This document shows positions 1-8,933 of a stretch of 64,000 bases of DNA, piece by piece. The notes beneath the pieces were generated by a model. The model was not told the DNA's origin. It saw only the letters and a program-made list of their open reading frames with translations, and ran no database searches. Made by a program: the position numbers and the translations under genes. Origin of the DNA: Rhodophyticola sp017644125 (lineage in GTDB: Bacteria; Pseudomonadota; Alphaproteobacteria; Rhodobacterales; Rhodobacteraceae); the NCBI RefSeq assembly GCF_042140125.1, contig NZ_CP159473.1, one strand, 5' to 3'. The number at the start of each line of letters is the position of its first letter. The stretch's first letter is position 1.

Positions 1-423
1 GATGCGGCCGTGCTGACAGAAATCGTTCCGAACGATATCAGGGCGTGGTGCCCGGCCTATCCCGAGGCCAGCGTGCAGGAGCGCGCGGCGTTCTGGACGG
101 GGCTGTTGTCGGCGCTTGCGAAACACGAAAGCACCTGGCGGCCCGAGGCGGTCGGCGGCGGCGGTCGCTGGTTCGGTCTGGTCCAGATTGCCCCTGCGAC
201 GGCAAGGGGTTACGGCTGCGCGGCGCGTAGCGGCACGGCCCTTCAGGATGGCGAGGCCAATCTGCGCTGCGCGCTGCGGATCTGGGCCAATACGGTGCCG
301 CGGGACGGGGTCATCTCGGCCGGTGGCGACGGGATCGCGGCCGATTGGGGCCCGATGGTGATGCGGAACAAGCGCGAAGAAATGCGGGCCTGGATCAGCC
401 AGCAAGGCTACTGCCGGGCATAA
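1..423 (+). CDS. Lytic-transglycosylase-like protein, 5' end cut by window edge
   Basis: The reading frame is open from the first base, and the complete downstream paralogue at 685-1476 has about 100 more residues at its N-terminus, so this gene almost certainly starts left of the window; the GTG at position 10 is unlikely to be its true start. The visible part carries an SLT-like core: a HES segment with the likely catalytic Glu, then a GLVQIAP segment and a TAR motif, the order seen in soluble lytic murein transglycosylases. The expected role is cleavage of peptidoglycan glycan strands in the periplasm. It ends in a tryptic-like YCRA tail shared with its paralogue. The family assignment rests on motif resemblance only. 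Confidence 0.6.
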   Translation, partial: DAAVLTEIVPNDIRAWCPAYPEASVQERAAFWTGLLSALAKHESTWRPEAVGGGGRWFGLVQIAPATARGYGCAARSGTALQDGEANLRCALRIWANTVPRDGVISAGGDGIAADWGPMVMRNKREEMRAWISQQGYCRA

Positions 424-513
424 GCTCCGGCGCTGCCCGGTCGGCCCCGTCTGAAGGCCCTGTTGATGACTGGATTCATGCCCCGAAAGAGGGTGGATGC
501 GCGGCAGAGGCGA

Positions 514-598
514 TGTGGAAAACAGCGCCCTGACGGAGCCGCCGTGAGGGGGTGGCGGGAGGGGCTAAACCCACGTTTTCCACAGGCTTGTGGATTGT
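514..598. promoter_or_regulatory. Cluster of DnaA-box-like 9-mers in the intergenic gap
   Basis: The 261-bp gap between the two transglycosylase-like genes contains TGTGGAAAAC at 514-523 and its exact reverse complement GTTTTCCACA at 575-584, followed by TGTGGATTG at 590-598, which reads CAATCCACA on the minus strand. The first two contain TTTTCCACA, one mismatch from the DnaA box TTATCCACA; the third differs at two positions. Binding by DnaA is an inference. The gap shows no recognisable origin neighbours such as dnaA, parAB or hemE. Confidence 0.35.
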
Positions 599-684
599 TT
601 CCCGAATCCGGCCCCGGGCGGGCTTGCCGTATGGTTAACGACTCGTCAGGCTAAGCAGCGCTATATCTGGGAGGGGGGCTACGC

Positions 685-1476
685 ATGAACTTGCGACTGG
701 CCTGTTATGGAATTTTGATCGGGCTCTGGCCCGGATTGCTTGGCGCGCAGGAGGTGGACCGCGCCAATGGTGGCGTGACGGCCGGCACGATGACGGTAAG
801 CCCGCAGATGAGTTTGCCCGAGGATTTCGAGGGCTCCGCCATGGCCCCGTGGCTGAGCCCCATGCCGGTTCAGCGGCCCGAATGGTCGGTGCCCGCGATG
901 CAGTGGGACGGCCGCCATCCGCGGGCCACGCGCTGGAGCCTTGCGGTGATGGCGGCCCTGCGCAGGCATGGATCGGACCTGCTGGATGTGGTGCCAGGCG
1001 ATATCGAGGCCTGGTGCCCGGCCTATGAAACGGCCGACCGGGCACAGCGCGCGGCGTTCTGGGCGGGGCTGGTTTCCACGCTGGCCTGGCATGAAAGCAG
1101 CCACCGGCCCCGCGCCGTGGGCGGCGGTGGCCGCTGGTTCGGACTGGTGCAGATCGCGCCCGGCACCGCGCGCTGGCGCAATTGCGAGGTCCGCACCGGG
1201 CAGGGCCTGCTGGACGGGGCGGCCAATCTGCGCTGCGGGATCCGGATCATGGCCGCCACGGTGCCGCGCGACGGGGTCGTGGCCGAAGGGATGCGCGGTG
1301 TGGCCGCCGATTGGGGGCCGTTTCATTCGCGCCGCAAGCGCGAGGAGATGCGGAACTGGGTTCGCCGGCAGGAGTATTGCCGGCCGCCGACCCGGCCGGT
1401 TCTGCGCCCTGCCGGGCTGGTGCCCGCGCCGGTTCTGCCGCAGCCGCGGCCCGAGCGCATGACATCGGCGGATTAG
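685..1476 (+). CDS. Secreted lytic-transglycosylase-like protein
   Basis: This 263-residue protein starts with a clear signal peptide (residues 1 to about 20, ending in GAQ), so it should act in the periplasm. The middle holds an SLT-like core: an HES motif with the presumed catalytic Glu at about residue 139, then GLVQIAP and TAR. It is strongly similar to the partial gene at 1-423 from the WCPAY segment through the YCR end, so the pair is a tandem duplication. A Pro-rich tail of about 30 residues after the shared end is unique to this copy. The start ATG at 685 follows a GGGAGGGGGG stretch that can serve as a ribosome binding site. It ends one base before a convergent gene. Confidence 0.6.
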   Translation: MNLRLACYGILIGLWPGLLGAQEVDRANGGVTAGTMTVSPQMSLPEDFEGSAMAPWLSPMPVQRPEWSVPAMQWDGRHPRATRWSLAVMAALRRHGSDLLDVVPGDIEAWCPAYETADRAQRAAFWAGLVSTLAWHESSHRPRAVGGGGRWFGLVQIAPGTARWRNCEVRTGQGLLDGAANLRCGIRIMAATVPRDGVVAEGMRGVAADWGPFHSRRKREEMRNWVRRQEYCRPPTRPVLRPAGLVPAPVLPQPRPERMTSAD

Positions 1477-1477
1477 A

Positions 1478-1888
1478 TCAGATCTCGCGCACCGGAATGC
1501 CGCGATTCGTGGCCTCGCGGATCAGCACGAGGGGCGAGGGAACGGCCAGATCGGGCAACTCGATTTCCGCGCCATCGGTCATCACGATCGTGCAGCGGGC
1601 GGTGCCGTCGCGGTCGCTGACCCGCAGATGGGCGATAGAGGCCGTGGGCAGGTGCCGGTCGTTCGGGCCTTCGAGAATATGCCAGACATCGCGGGACAGA
1701 TGCAGCCCGTAAACCGGCGTCACGATCATCTGCCAGAGGCAGACCGCAAGCGCAGGGATCATCAGAAGCAGCACGAAACCGGGCATCGATTGCCACAGGA
1801 ACGCCGAAAGCAGGGCGAGGCCTGCAAACGCCACGATGCTGAGGGCAAGCCCGCCATGGCGGGCGCGATATTCGAAGTCGCCGGTCAT
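1478..1888 (-). CDS. Small two-helix membrane protein, unknown function
   Basis: This 136-residue protein has two adjacent hydrophobic segments (about residues 14-32 and 36-55) followed by a soluble C-terminal domain of about 80 residues rich in beta-strand-like stretches. The layout resembles PH-like membrane-anchored domains, but I do not recognise a named family. It converges on the transglycosylase-like gene, with one base between the stop codons, and lies downstream of the acyltransferase gene on the same strand with about 50 bases between, so the two could be co-transcribed. Function unknown. Confidence 0.6.
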   Translation of the reverse strand: MTGDFEYRARHGGLALSIVAFAGLALLSAFLWQSMPGFVLLLMIPALAVCLWQMIVTPVYGLHLSRDVWHILEGPNDRHLPTASIAHLRVSDRDGTARCTIVMTDGAEIELPDLAVPSPLVLIREATNRGIPVREI

Positions 1889-1941
1889 GGAATCTGGATA
1901 GGTCGGTATTGCGCCCGCATTATGGCACGGATTGGGAAAGC

Positions 1942-2832
1942 TTAGGCCAGCGGCTGGCCGAAGACCGGGCGGCCGGCGGCGAGGAGCGAAAACCCGGGGT
2001 GCTGATCGCGTCCGGCAAGCGACAAGGTCCGGCGGCGCAGGACATCGATCGCTTCGGTTCCGTCGGCGGGCAGGGACGCGGGCGGCACGGGCCGGCCGAT
2101 GGTCACGCGGAACGGCTGGCGCGCCTTGTTCAGCGTCTCGTGAAACAAGGTGATGTCGCGCAGGCTGGGGTGGAGGGCGTCGAACGCATAGAAGAGTGCC
2201 GAGTTTCGCGCGCGGATATGCACCGGGATCACCGGCAGCCCGAATTTCCGGGCGATCATCGCGGCCGAGGCCATCCAGGGGCGTTCCTCAAGCCGCAGAC
2301 CCCGGCGTTTTGCCAGACGACCCGAGGGGAAGATCACCCCGAGCCTGCCATCGCCAATGGCGCGCTGCAGCGCCAGCATCGTCGCCCGCGTCTTGGCGTG
2401 CCCGCGTTTTTCCACGCGCCATTCCACCGGCAGGATAAGCTCCTCCATCTGCGGCAGGACCCGCAGAATATCGGCATTGGCCATGATGAAGACATCGCTC
2501 CGGCGCTGGAGGATCAGATGATGCAGGATGATCCCGTCGGCAATGCCGGTGGGATGGTTGGCGACGATCAGTGCGGGGGCCGAGGCGGGGATATGGGCCA
2601 GCCCGCGGGCGGTGACGTCGCGCGCGATCAGACGGGCGAGATGGGCCATGATCTCCTGCGGGGGCAGCGGTCGCAGCGCCGCGCCAAGGGCAAGCGTGCG
2701 CCGGTAGCCCAGAAGCAGGTTCAGGAGCGCCCGCGCCTGAGCAATGCCCGGGCGGTCCGAAAACAGCCATGGCGCGCGTTCGGCGATCAACGGGTCGGTG
2801 CGGGCCGCGATATCCATGGCAGGCAGAAACAC
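1942..2832 (-). CDS. PlsC-like lysophospholipid acyltransferase
   Basis: This 296-residue protein belongs to the glycerophospholipid acyltransferase superfamily. It shows the NHPTGIADG block near residue 91 (the His and Asp of the acyltransferase active site, here in the HX5D form known from a branch with NHPxGxxDG), and an FPSGR block near residue 170 corresponding to the FPEGTR substrate-binding motif. The expected reaction is acyl transfer to a lysophospholipid or related acceptor at the inner membrane. The sequence does not indicate which lipid; an ornithine-lipid or phosphatidate role are both possible. There is no obvious N-terminal membrane helix beyond one weak hydrophobic stretch. 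Confidence 0.7.
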   Translation of the reverse strand: MFLPAMDIAARTDPLIAERAPWLFSDRPGIAQARALLNLLLGYRRTLALGAALRPLPPQEIMAHLARLIARDVTARGLAHIPASAPALIVANHPTGIADGIILHHLILQRRSDVFIMANADILRVLPQMEELILPVEWRVEKRGHAKTRATMLALQRAIGDGRLGVIFPSGRLAKRRGLRLEERPWMASAAMIARKFGLPVIPVHIRARNSALFYAFDALHPSLRDITLFHETLNKARQPFRVTIGRPVPPASLPADGTEAIDVLRRRTLSLAGRDQHPGFSLLAAGRPVFGQPLA

Positions 2833-2955
2833 GATCTCCGTAACGCCCCGATGAAACGAAGATGACGGGACGATGATAGGCGGGTCTTTGCGGATCGGGG
2901 GTGGCGGCGGCGGCGGGAGACGCTACTCTGCCCGGAAACTGGCAGAGGCAGAACC

Positions 2956-3699
2956 GTGGCAAGCGTGACAGAGGCGGAACCCGAAGGCGTGGCGCGGATC
3001 GTCGCGCTGGATCTGGCGAGGACAGCGGCGCTCGCGGGGATGGTGATCTATCATTTCACCTTCGATCTGGCGCTGTTCGGCTATGTGCCGCCCGCAACGG
3101 CGATCACCGGGGGCTGGGCGCTGTTTGCCAAGCTGGTGGCGGGCAGTTTCCTGTTTCTGGCCGGTGTCAGCCTGTGGCTGGCCCATGGGCGCGGTATGCG
3201 CTGGCCCGCATTCTGGCGACGGCTTGGCATGGTGACGGGCGCGGCCGTTCTGATCACCGCGGCGACCTATGTGGCGATGCCGCAGAGTTTCATCTATTTC
3301 GGCATTCTGCACTCGATCGCCGCATGCAGCCTGATCGGGCTTGCGTTTCTGCGGCTGCCCGCGCCGGTCACGCTGGCGGTGGCGGTGGCTGTGTTCCTGC
3401 TGCCGCAATATGTCCGGTTCGACGCCCTGAATGCGCCGTGGTTCTGGTGGACGGGGTTGGGCACCTATTGGGCGCCGACGCTGGATTACGAGCCCGTTTT
3501 CCCCTGGCTGGCGCCGTTTCTGGCGGGTCTGGCGCTGGCGCGCGGTCTGGATCTTTCCGGCCGGCTGCCCCGCCCGAGGGTGCCGGGCCCGGTGGCGCGG
3601 CGTCTGGCCTGGCCGGGCCGGCATTCCCTGATCATCTATCTGGTGCACCAGCCGGTGCTGATCGCAGGCCTGTGGCTGGTGACGCAGGCGATCCGCTAG
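2956..3699 (+). CDS. DUF1624 / heparan-alpha-glucosaminide N-acetyltransferase-like membrane protein
   Basis: This polytopic protein of 247 residues has about seven hydrophobic helices. It opens with the RIVALDLAR(T) segment followed by a GMVIYHFTFDL stretch typical of DUF1624 proteins, whose eukaryotic relatives transfer acetyl groups across lysosomal membranes. The probable role is acyl transfer to an extracytoplasmic sugar or lipid; the substrate is not known. Translation starts at GTG 2956, preceded by a GGCAGAGG stretch. Its TAG stop lies in the palindrome CTAG, whose other strand provides the stop of convergent pepN, so the two genes overlap by four bases. Confidence 0.7.
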   Translation: MASVTEAEPEGVARIVALDLARTAALAGMVIYHFTFDLALFGYVPPATAITGGWALFAKLVAGSFLFLAGVSLWLAHGRGMRWPAFWRRLGMVTGAAVLITAATYVAMPQSFIYFGILHSIAACSLIGLAFLRLPAPVTLAVAVAVFLLPQYVRFDALNAPWFWWTGLGTYWAPTLDYEPVFPWLAPFLAGLALARGLDLSGRLPRPRVPGPVARRLAWPGRHSLIIYLVHQPVLIAGLWLVTQAIR

Positions 3700-6266
3700 G
3701 CGCGCATCCGGTCGATCATCTCGCCCAGATCGGGGCTGAGCCCGTCGGTTCCGGCGATCCGCGTAAGCTCCGCCGCGATCAGCGCCTGACGGTCGGCGTC
3801 ATAGCGTTTCCAGGTGTCGAAGGCGGTGGACATCCGCGCCGCGGTCTGCGGGTTCAGCCGGTCGAGCCGGATCAGCCAATCCGCCAGAAAGGCGTAGCCC
3901 GCCCCGGACGGATCGTGGAACCCCGCAGGGTTGCCCACCGTCAGGCCGGAAACCAGCGACCGGAAGCGGTTGGGGTTCTTCCAGTCGAACAACGGGTGCC
4001 CGGCAAGGGTTTCGGCCAGCGCCACCGCCTTTTCCGGCGCCGCATGGGCGACCTGGAGCAGGAACCATTTGTCCATCACCAGCCGGTCATCCTGCCACTG
4101 GTCGTGGAACCGGGTGGCGATGTCGGGATCGCCGATATCGAGCAGGCAGCCGAACCCGGCAAGCTGATCGGTCATGTTGCCGGCCGCGTCGTAATGCGCC
4201 CGCGCCCGCGCCCCGGCATCGAGATGCGCGGTAAGGCCAAGCGCCGCGTTGCGCAGCGCGCGCTTGCCGGCCTGCGCGGCATCCGGGCTGTAGACGGGGC
4301 CCGGATCCATCGCGTCGTAAAGCGCGTCGAGCGTGGGTTTCAGGTGACGGCCGATCGTCTCCTTCAGGGCCTTGCGCGTGGCATGGATCGCCGCGGGATC
4401 GGGCACCAGACCGGCATCGACCGCGCCCTGGGCGATGTCATCTTCCGACGGAAGCGCCAGCGCCAGCGCCCGGAAATCCGCATCCAGCGTCTCGTCGGCG
4501 GCCAGTCGCGCCAGCCCGTCCAGAAAGGCGGGCGCGGGCGCCGCGCCGTCCGCAAGCATGGCCAGCAGCGTCTCCCGCGCGAGACTGCGCCCGGCCTCCC
4601 ACCGGTTGAACGGGTCGGTGTCATGGGCCAGAAGCAGCGCGCGGTCCCCGAAACTCGGGGCGTGATCCAGAATGACCGGGGCGGAGAAGCCGCGGAGCAG
4701 CGACGGAACCGGTTTTTCGGCCAGCCCATCGATCTCGATAGTGGTTTCGGGGTCCACCAGCTCGATAATGCGCGTCGGATGGGTTTCGATCCCCGCGGGC
4801 GACAGCAATCCGAAAGCAACCGGGATCACGGCGGGCTCCTTCAACGGCTGATCGGGGGTCGGCGGCACCGTCTGGCGCAGGGTCAGCCGATAGGTCCTGT
4901 CCTCGAAATGCTCGCGGACAGTGACATGGGGCGTGCCGGCCTGCGTGTACCAGCGTTTGAACTGGCTCAGATCGCGGGCGGTGACATCCTCGAACACGGC
5001 CAGCCAATCCTCGATCGTGCAGGCCTGACCGTCATGGCGGTCGAAATAGAGCTGAAGGGCCTGATCATAGGCTTCCGCGCCGACAAGCAGCCGCAGCATG
5101 CGGATCACCTCCGCGCCCTTCTCGTAGACGGTCGCGGTGTAGAAGTTGTTGATCTCTATATAGCTGTCGGGGCGGACATTATGGGCCAGCGGGCCCGCGT
5201 CCTCCCGGAACTGGCGGGTGCGCAATTGCAGCACATCCTCGATCCGTTTGACCGGCGCGCTGCGCATGTCCTCGGTGAACTGCTGGTCGCGGAAGACGGT
5301 CAGACCCTCCTTCAGGCAAAGCTGGAACCAGTCGCGGCATGTGATGCGGTTGCCCGTCCAGTTGTGGAAGTATTCATGGGCGATGATCCGCTCGATGAAA
5401 TCGAAATCGCGGTCGGTGGCGGTCTCGGGACTGGCGAGAACATATTTGGAGTTGAATATGTTCAACCCCTTGTTCTCCATTGCCCCCATATTGAAATCGT
5501 CAACGGCAACGATGTTGAAAATATCCAAGTCGTAGGCGCGGCGATATACCTTCTCCTCCCAGATCATGGAGCGTTTGAGGGCATCCATCGCGTAACCGCA
5601 GCGGTCTTCATCCCCGGGGCGGACCCAGATGTTGAGCGCCACCTCCTTGCCCTCCATCGTGGTGAAGCTGTCCGACACGGGCCTGAGATCGCCCGCGACC
5701 AGCGCGAACAGATAGGCGGGTTTGGGCCATGGGTCGTGCCATTCGGCGAATCCGGGGCCCTGGGCGGTCTGGTTCCCGTTCGACAACAGCACCGGCAGTT
5801 CACTGTCGATCCGCACGGTGAAAGGCGCCATGACGTCGGGCCGGTCGGGGTAGAAGGTGATCTTGCGGAAGCCTTCCGCCTCGCACTGGGTGCAATACAT
5901 GCCGTTGGACATGTAGAGACCCTCCAGCGCTGTGTTGTCCTTGGGCGCGATTTCGACCTCGGCCTCCCAGAGGAAACTGTCACCGGGCAGGCGCGCGGCA
6001 GGCACGGTCAGATGCGTGTCGGTCAGCAGATAATCGAGCGCCGTCAGGGGGATGCCATCGATGCGGAGCTCGATCAGGCGCAGATTCTCGCCATCCAGGA
6101 TCAGATTGCCATCGTCCAGCCCATCGGGATTGGCCCGAAAGCGGATGCGGGAGATCACCCGCGTCGCGCACGGGTCAAGCCGAAAGCGCAGGTGCACCTC
6201 GTCGATCAGATAATTCGGAGGGCGGTAATCGGCCAGATGAATGGCCGTAGGGGCGGCGTCTTTCAC
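3696..6266 (-). CDS. pepN: Aminopeptidase N (M1 zinc metallopeptidase)
   Basis: The protein has 856 residues, the usual length for bacterial PepN. It has the exopeptidase signature GAMEN at 261-265, the zinc-binding HEYFH at 297-301 and the third zinc ligand Glu at 320. It removes N-terminal amino acids from peptides in the cytoplasm as part of peptide turnover. The frame stays open upstream to 7862, but that part is the antisense of glcB. I place the start at GTG 6266 because family members begin with a KDAAP-type N-terminus exactly there; no strong Shine-Dalgarno sequence is visible. The stop overlaps that of the convergent DUF1624 gene. Confidence 0.9.
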   Translation of the reverse strand: MKDAAPTAIHLADYRPPNYLIDEVHLRFRLDPCATRVISRIRFRANPDGLDDGNLILDGENLRLIELRIDGIPLTALDYLLTDTHLTVPAARLPGDSFLWEAEVEIAPKDNTALEGLYMSNGMYCTQCEAEGFRKITFYPDRPDVMAPFTVRIDSELPVLLSNGNQTAQGPGFAEWHDPWPKPAYLFALVAGDLRPVSDSFTTMEGKEVALNIWVRPGDEDRCGYAMDALKRSMIWEEKVYRRAYDLDIFNIVAVDDFNMGAMENKGLNIFNSKYVLASPETATDRDFDFIERIIAHEYFHNWTGNRITCRDWFQLCLKEGLTVFRDQQFTEDMRSAPVKRIEDVLQLRTRQFREDAGPLAHNVRPDSYIEINNFYTATVYEKGAEVIRMLRLLVGAEAYDQALQLYFDRHDGQACTIEDWLAVFEDVTARDLSQFKRWYTQAGTPHVTVREHFEDRTYRLTLRQTVPPTPDQPLKEPAVIPVAFGLLSPAGIETHPTRIIELVDPETTIEIDGLAEKPVPSLLRGFSAPVILDHAPSFGDRALLLAHDTDPFNRWEAGRSLARETLLAMLADGAAPAPAFLDGLARLAADETLDADFRALALALPSEDDIAQGAVDAGLVPDPAAIHATRKALKETIGRHLKPTLDALYDAMDPGPVYSPDAAQAGKRALRNAALGLTAHLDAGARARAHYDAAGNMTDQLAGFGCLLDIGDPDIATRFHDQWQDDRLVMDKWFLLQVAHAAPEKAVALAETLAGHPLFDWKNPNRFRSLVSGLTVGNPAGFHDPSGAGYAFLADWLIRLDRLNPQTAARMSTAFDTWKRYDADRQALIAAELTRIAGTDGLSPDLGEMIDRMRA

Positions 6267-6435
6267 GGGGGAACGGCTCACAGGGCTGTTGCGGATTGCG
6301 GGCACGGTAGGCCAGCGCGCGGCGGCGGGCAAGCGGGCGCATGTTTTGACCCGGGACGCACCGGCGCTAGGTTCGGGCGTGGAAGCGTCATGTACTGGAT
6401 CTTCCACATCAAGTATGGCGTTCAGGCATCTGATC

Positions 6436-6579
6436 ATGAAAAAGAAAAGAGACTTACCCACAAAGCTGTGCAAGACTTGCGGGCGCCCGCAAGTCTGGCG
6501 CCGGAAATGGGCGGATGTCTGGGACGAGGTGCAGTACTGCTCGGTGCGGTGTCGTGCGGAACGGGCGCGCCGGCGCTGA
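6436..6579 (+). CDS. DUF2256 small zinc-ribbon-like protein
   Basis: This 47-residue protein carries the DUF2256 pattern: an N-terminal KKKRDLP segment, a CKTCGRP pair of cysteines, a WRRKWADVWDEV stretch, and a second YCSVRC pair. The four cysteines suggest zinc binding. The frame stays open upstream to 6241, but family members start at the MKKK residue, so I use ATG 6436. The function of the family is unknown to me. The gene stands alone between pepN (divergent) and glcB (same strand, 110 bases on). Confidence 0.8.
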   Translation: MKKKRDLPTKLCKTCGRPQVWRRKWADVWDEVQYCSVRCRAERARRR

Positions 6580-6634
6580 TCTCTTGCGTCGTGGCGCGCA
6601 GCTTCCTTGCCTCCCGGCCCGATTTTTTCTAACT

Positions 6635-6652
6635 GCATACCATTGTATGGCG
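6635..6652. promoter_or_regulatory. Dyad operator candidate upstream of glcB
   Basis: The sequence TGCATACCATTGTATGGC contains a CATAC-CATT-GTATG inverted repeat 41 bases before the glcB start codon. A near-identical dyad, TGTATGCCATTGCATACC on the opposite strand, lies in front of acnA at 52898-52915. The differing bases are mostly in the arms and preserve arm pairing, which suggests a dimeric regulator common to both genes. The identity of the regulator is unknown. Confidence 0.45.
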
Positions 6653-6689
6653 AAAGGCCCCGCAGCGGGCAGCAAAGGGTTGGACAACG

Positions 6690-8865
6690 ATGACAGATCG
6701 GGTGGCGCGGGCGGGCTTGCAGGTGGCGCGGGAACTGGCGGATTTCATAGAAACGCGGGCGCTGCCGGGCACTGGTGTGGACGAAGCGGCCTTCTGGGAA
6801 GGGTTTTCGGACCTGTTGCATGACGGGGCGCCGAAAAACCGCGCCCTTCTGGCAAAGCGCGAGGTGCTGCAGCGCCAGATCGACGACTGGCACGTGACGC
6901 GGCGCGGGCAGGTGCATGACCCCAGCAGCTATCACCTGTTTCTGCAGGAGATCGGCTATCTGGCCCCCGAGGGGGATGATTTCCAGATCGACACCTCGCG
7001 GATCGACCCCGAGATCGCCACCGTGGCCGGGCCGCAGCTTGTGGTGCCGATCACCAATGCGCGTTTTGCGCTCAACGCCGCCAATGCGCGCTGGGGCAGC
7101 CTTTACGATGCGTTCTACGGCACCGATGCGATGGGCAGCCTGCCACCTTCCGGCGGGTATGACCGGGGCCGGGGCGCGCGGGTTGTGGCGCGGGCGCGCG
7201 TGTTTCTGGACGAGGCGTTTCCGATCGTGGGGGCGAGCCATGCGGATGTGCGGCGCTACCACGTGGAAAAGGACGCCCTGCTGGTCGACGACAAGCCGCT
7301 GGTCGAGCCCGGGAAATTCGCGGGCTATGTGGGCGACCGGCGGGCGCCCGACCGGATCCTGCTGGTCAATAACGGGTTGCATGTTGAACTGGTGTTCGAT
7401 CGCGCCCATCCGATCGGAAGCCGGGATCAGGCGCTTCTGGCCGATGTGCGCATGGAGGCGGCGGTGTCGGCAATCATGGATTGCGAGGACAGCGTGGCCT
7501 GCGTCGATGCCGAGGACAAGGTTCTGGCCTATGGCAACTGGCTGGGCCTGATGAAGGGCGATCTGGAGGAGAGCTTCGAAAAGGGCGGCCGGACGATCAC
7601 CCGGAAACTGGCCGGCGATCTGCCGTATTGCGCACCCGATGGCAGCCCGATGGAGGTCCGGGCGCGGGCCTTGATGCTGGTCCGGAATGTGGGTCACCTG
7701 ATGACCAATCCGGCAATTCTGCTCAAGGACGGCTCCGAGGCGTTCGAGGGGCTGATGGACGGGATGATCACCACGCTGATCGCCTGCCATGACCTGCGCA
7801 AGACCGAAGGCACGCGCAATTCGGTTGCGGGGTCGGTCTATGTGGTGAAGCCGAAGATGCACGGGCCGGAGGAAGTGGCCTTCGCCGATGCCAGCTTTCG
7901 CGACGATCGAAGACGGTGCTGGGGCTGGCGCGCTACACCGTCAAGCTCGGCATCATGGACGAGGAGCGCCGCACGACGCGTCAACCTCAAGGCCTGTATC
8001 ACGTGCCGCGCAAACATCGGGTGGTCATTCATCAATACCGGGTTCCTCGACCGCACCGGCGACGAGATCCACACCTGCGATGGAGGCCGGGCCGATGATC
8101 AGCCGCAAGGATCTACATCAAGCGGAAATCGCTGGATCACCGCCTACGAGGACCGGAACGTGGATATCGGCGCTGGCATGCGGCCTGCAGGGGCAGGCGC
8201 AGATCGGCAAGGGCATGTGGGCGATGCCCGACAAGATGGCCGCCATGCTGGAGGCCGAAGATCGGCCATCCTCAGGCCGGCGCCAATCGCCGCCTGGGTG
8301 CCGTCGCCCACGGCGGCCACGCTTCATGCGCTGCATTATCATCAGGTGGATGTGGCCGCGGTGCAGCGAGAAGCCTGGCCGCGGGCGGGCGGCGGGCCTA
8401 TGTCACGGACGCTTCTGGCCATATCCCGCTGGCGGACGCTATCGGCGCTGGACGCGAGGCGCAGATATTAGCGCGAGCTGGAGAACAACGCCCAGGGCAT
8501 CCTCGGCTATGTGGTGCGCTGGATCGATCAGGGCGTGGGCTGCTCGAAGGTGCCCGATATCAATGATGTGGGCCTGATGGAGGACCGGGCGACCTTGCCG
8601 CATCTCCAGCGCAGCACATCGCCAACTGGCTGCATCATCAGGTCGGTCAGCGAGGCCCAGGTGATGGACGCGCTGATGCGCAAGATGGCGGAGGTCGTGG
8701 ACCGCCAGAATGCGGACGATCCCGCCGTACGTGCCCATGGCGCCCGGTTTCAACGGGATCGCCTTCGCGGCGGCCTGCGATCTGGTGTTCAAGGGCCGCG
8801 TGCAGCCAAGCGGATACACCGAGCCGATCCTCCATGCCCGGAGGCTGGAATGGAAAGCCGCGTAG
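6690..8865 (+). pseudogene. glcB: Malate synthase G, last third with many frame disruptions
   Basis: The protein is recognisable as malate synthase G, which condenses glyoxylate and acetyl-CoA to malate in the glyoxylate bypass. The frame is intact from ATG 6690 to about 7905 (about 405 residues, including the CEDSVA and KPKMHGPEEV blocks). From there to about 8730 the conserved protein sequence continues but jumps between all three frames at least twelve times, with blocks such as GIMDEERRTT, FINTGFLDRTGDE, AYEDRNVDIG, WVPSPTAATLHALHYHQVDV and GCSKVPDINDVG each in a different frame from a neighbour. The expected GYTEP ending and a TAG at 8863 close the gene at about 725 codons, the normal family length. 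As written it cannot make the enzyme; clustered sequence error is the likeliest cause. A dyad operator candidate precedes it. Confidence 0.85.
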
Positions 8866-8933
8866 GAGATAGCGCGGCGGGGATGCCGTGCGGTGCTGCC
8901 GCGCGGCGCATGAACCTTAATGGAGGATAACGG

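Noticed and set aside
2901..6632. A 1,243-codon plus-strand open frame
   Set aside because: It is the antisense shadow of pepN, whose GAMEN and HEXXH motifs are on the minus strand; long shadow frames are normal in GC-rich DNA.
6267..7862. The upstream part of the minus-strand open frame that contains pepN
   Set aside because: It lies opposite glcB, has no family match and includes low-complexity His/Arg-rich sequence; the pepN start was placed at 6266.
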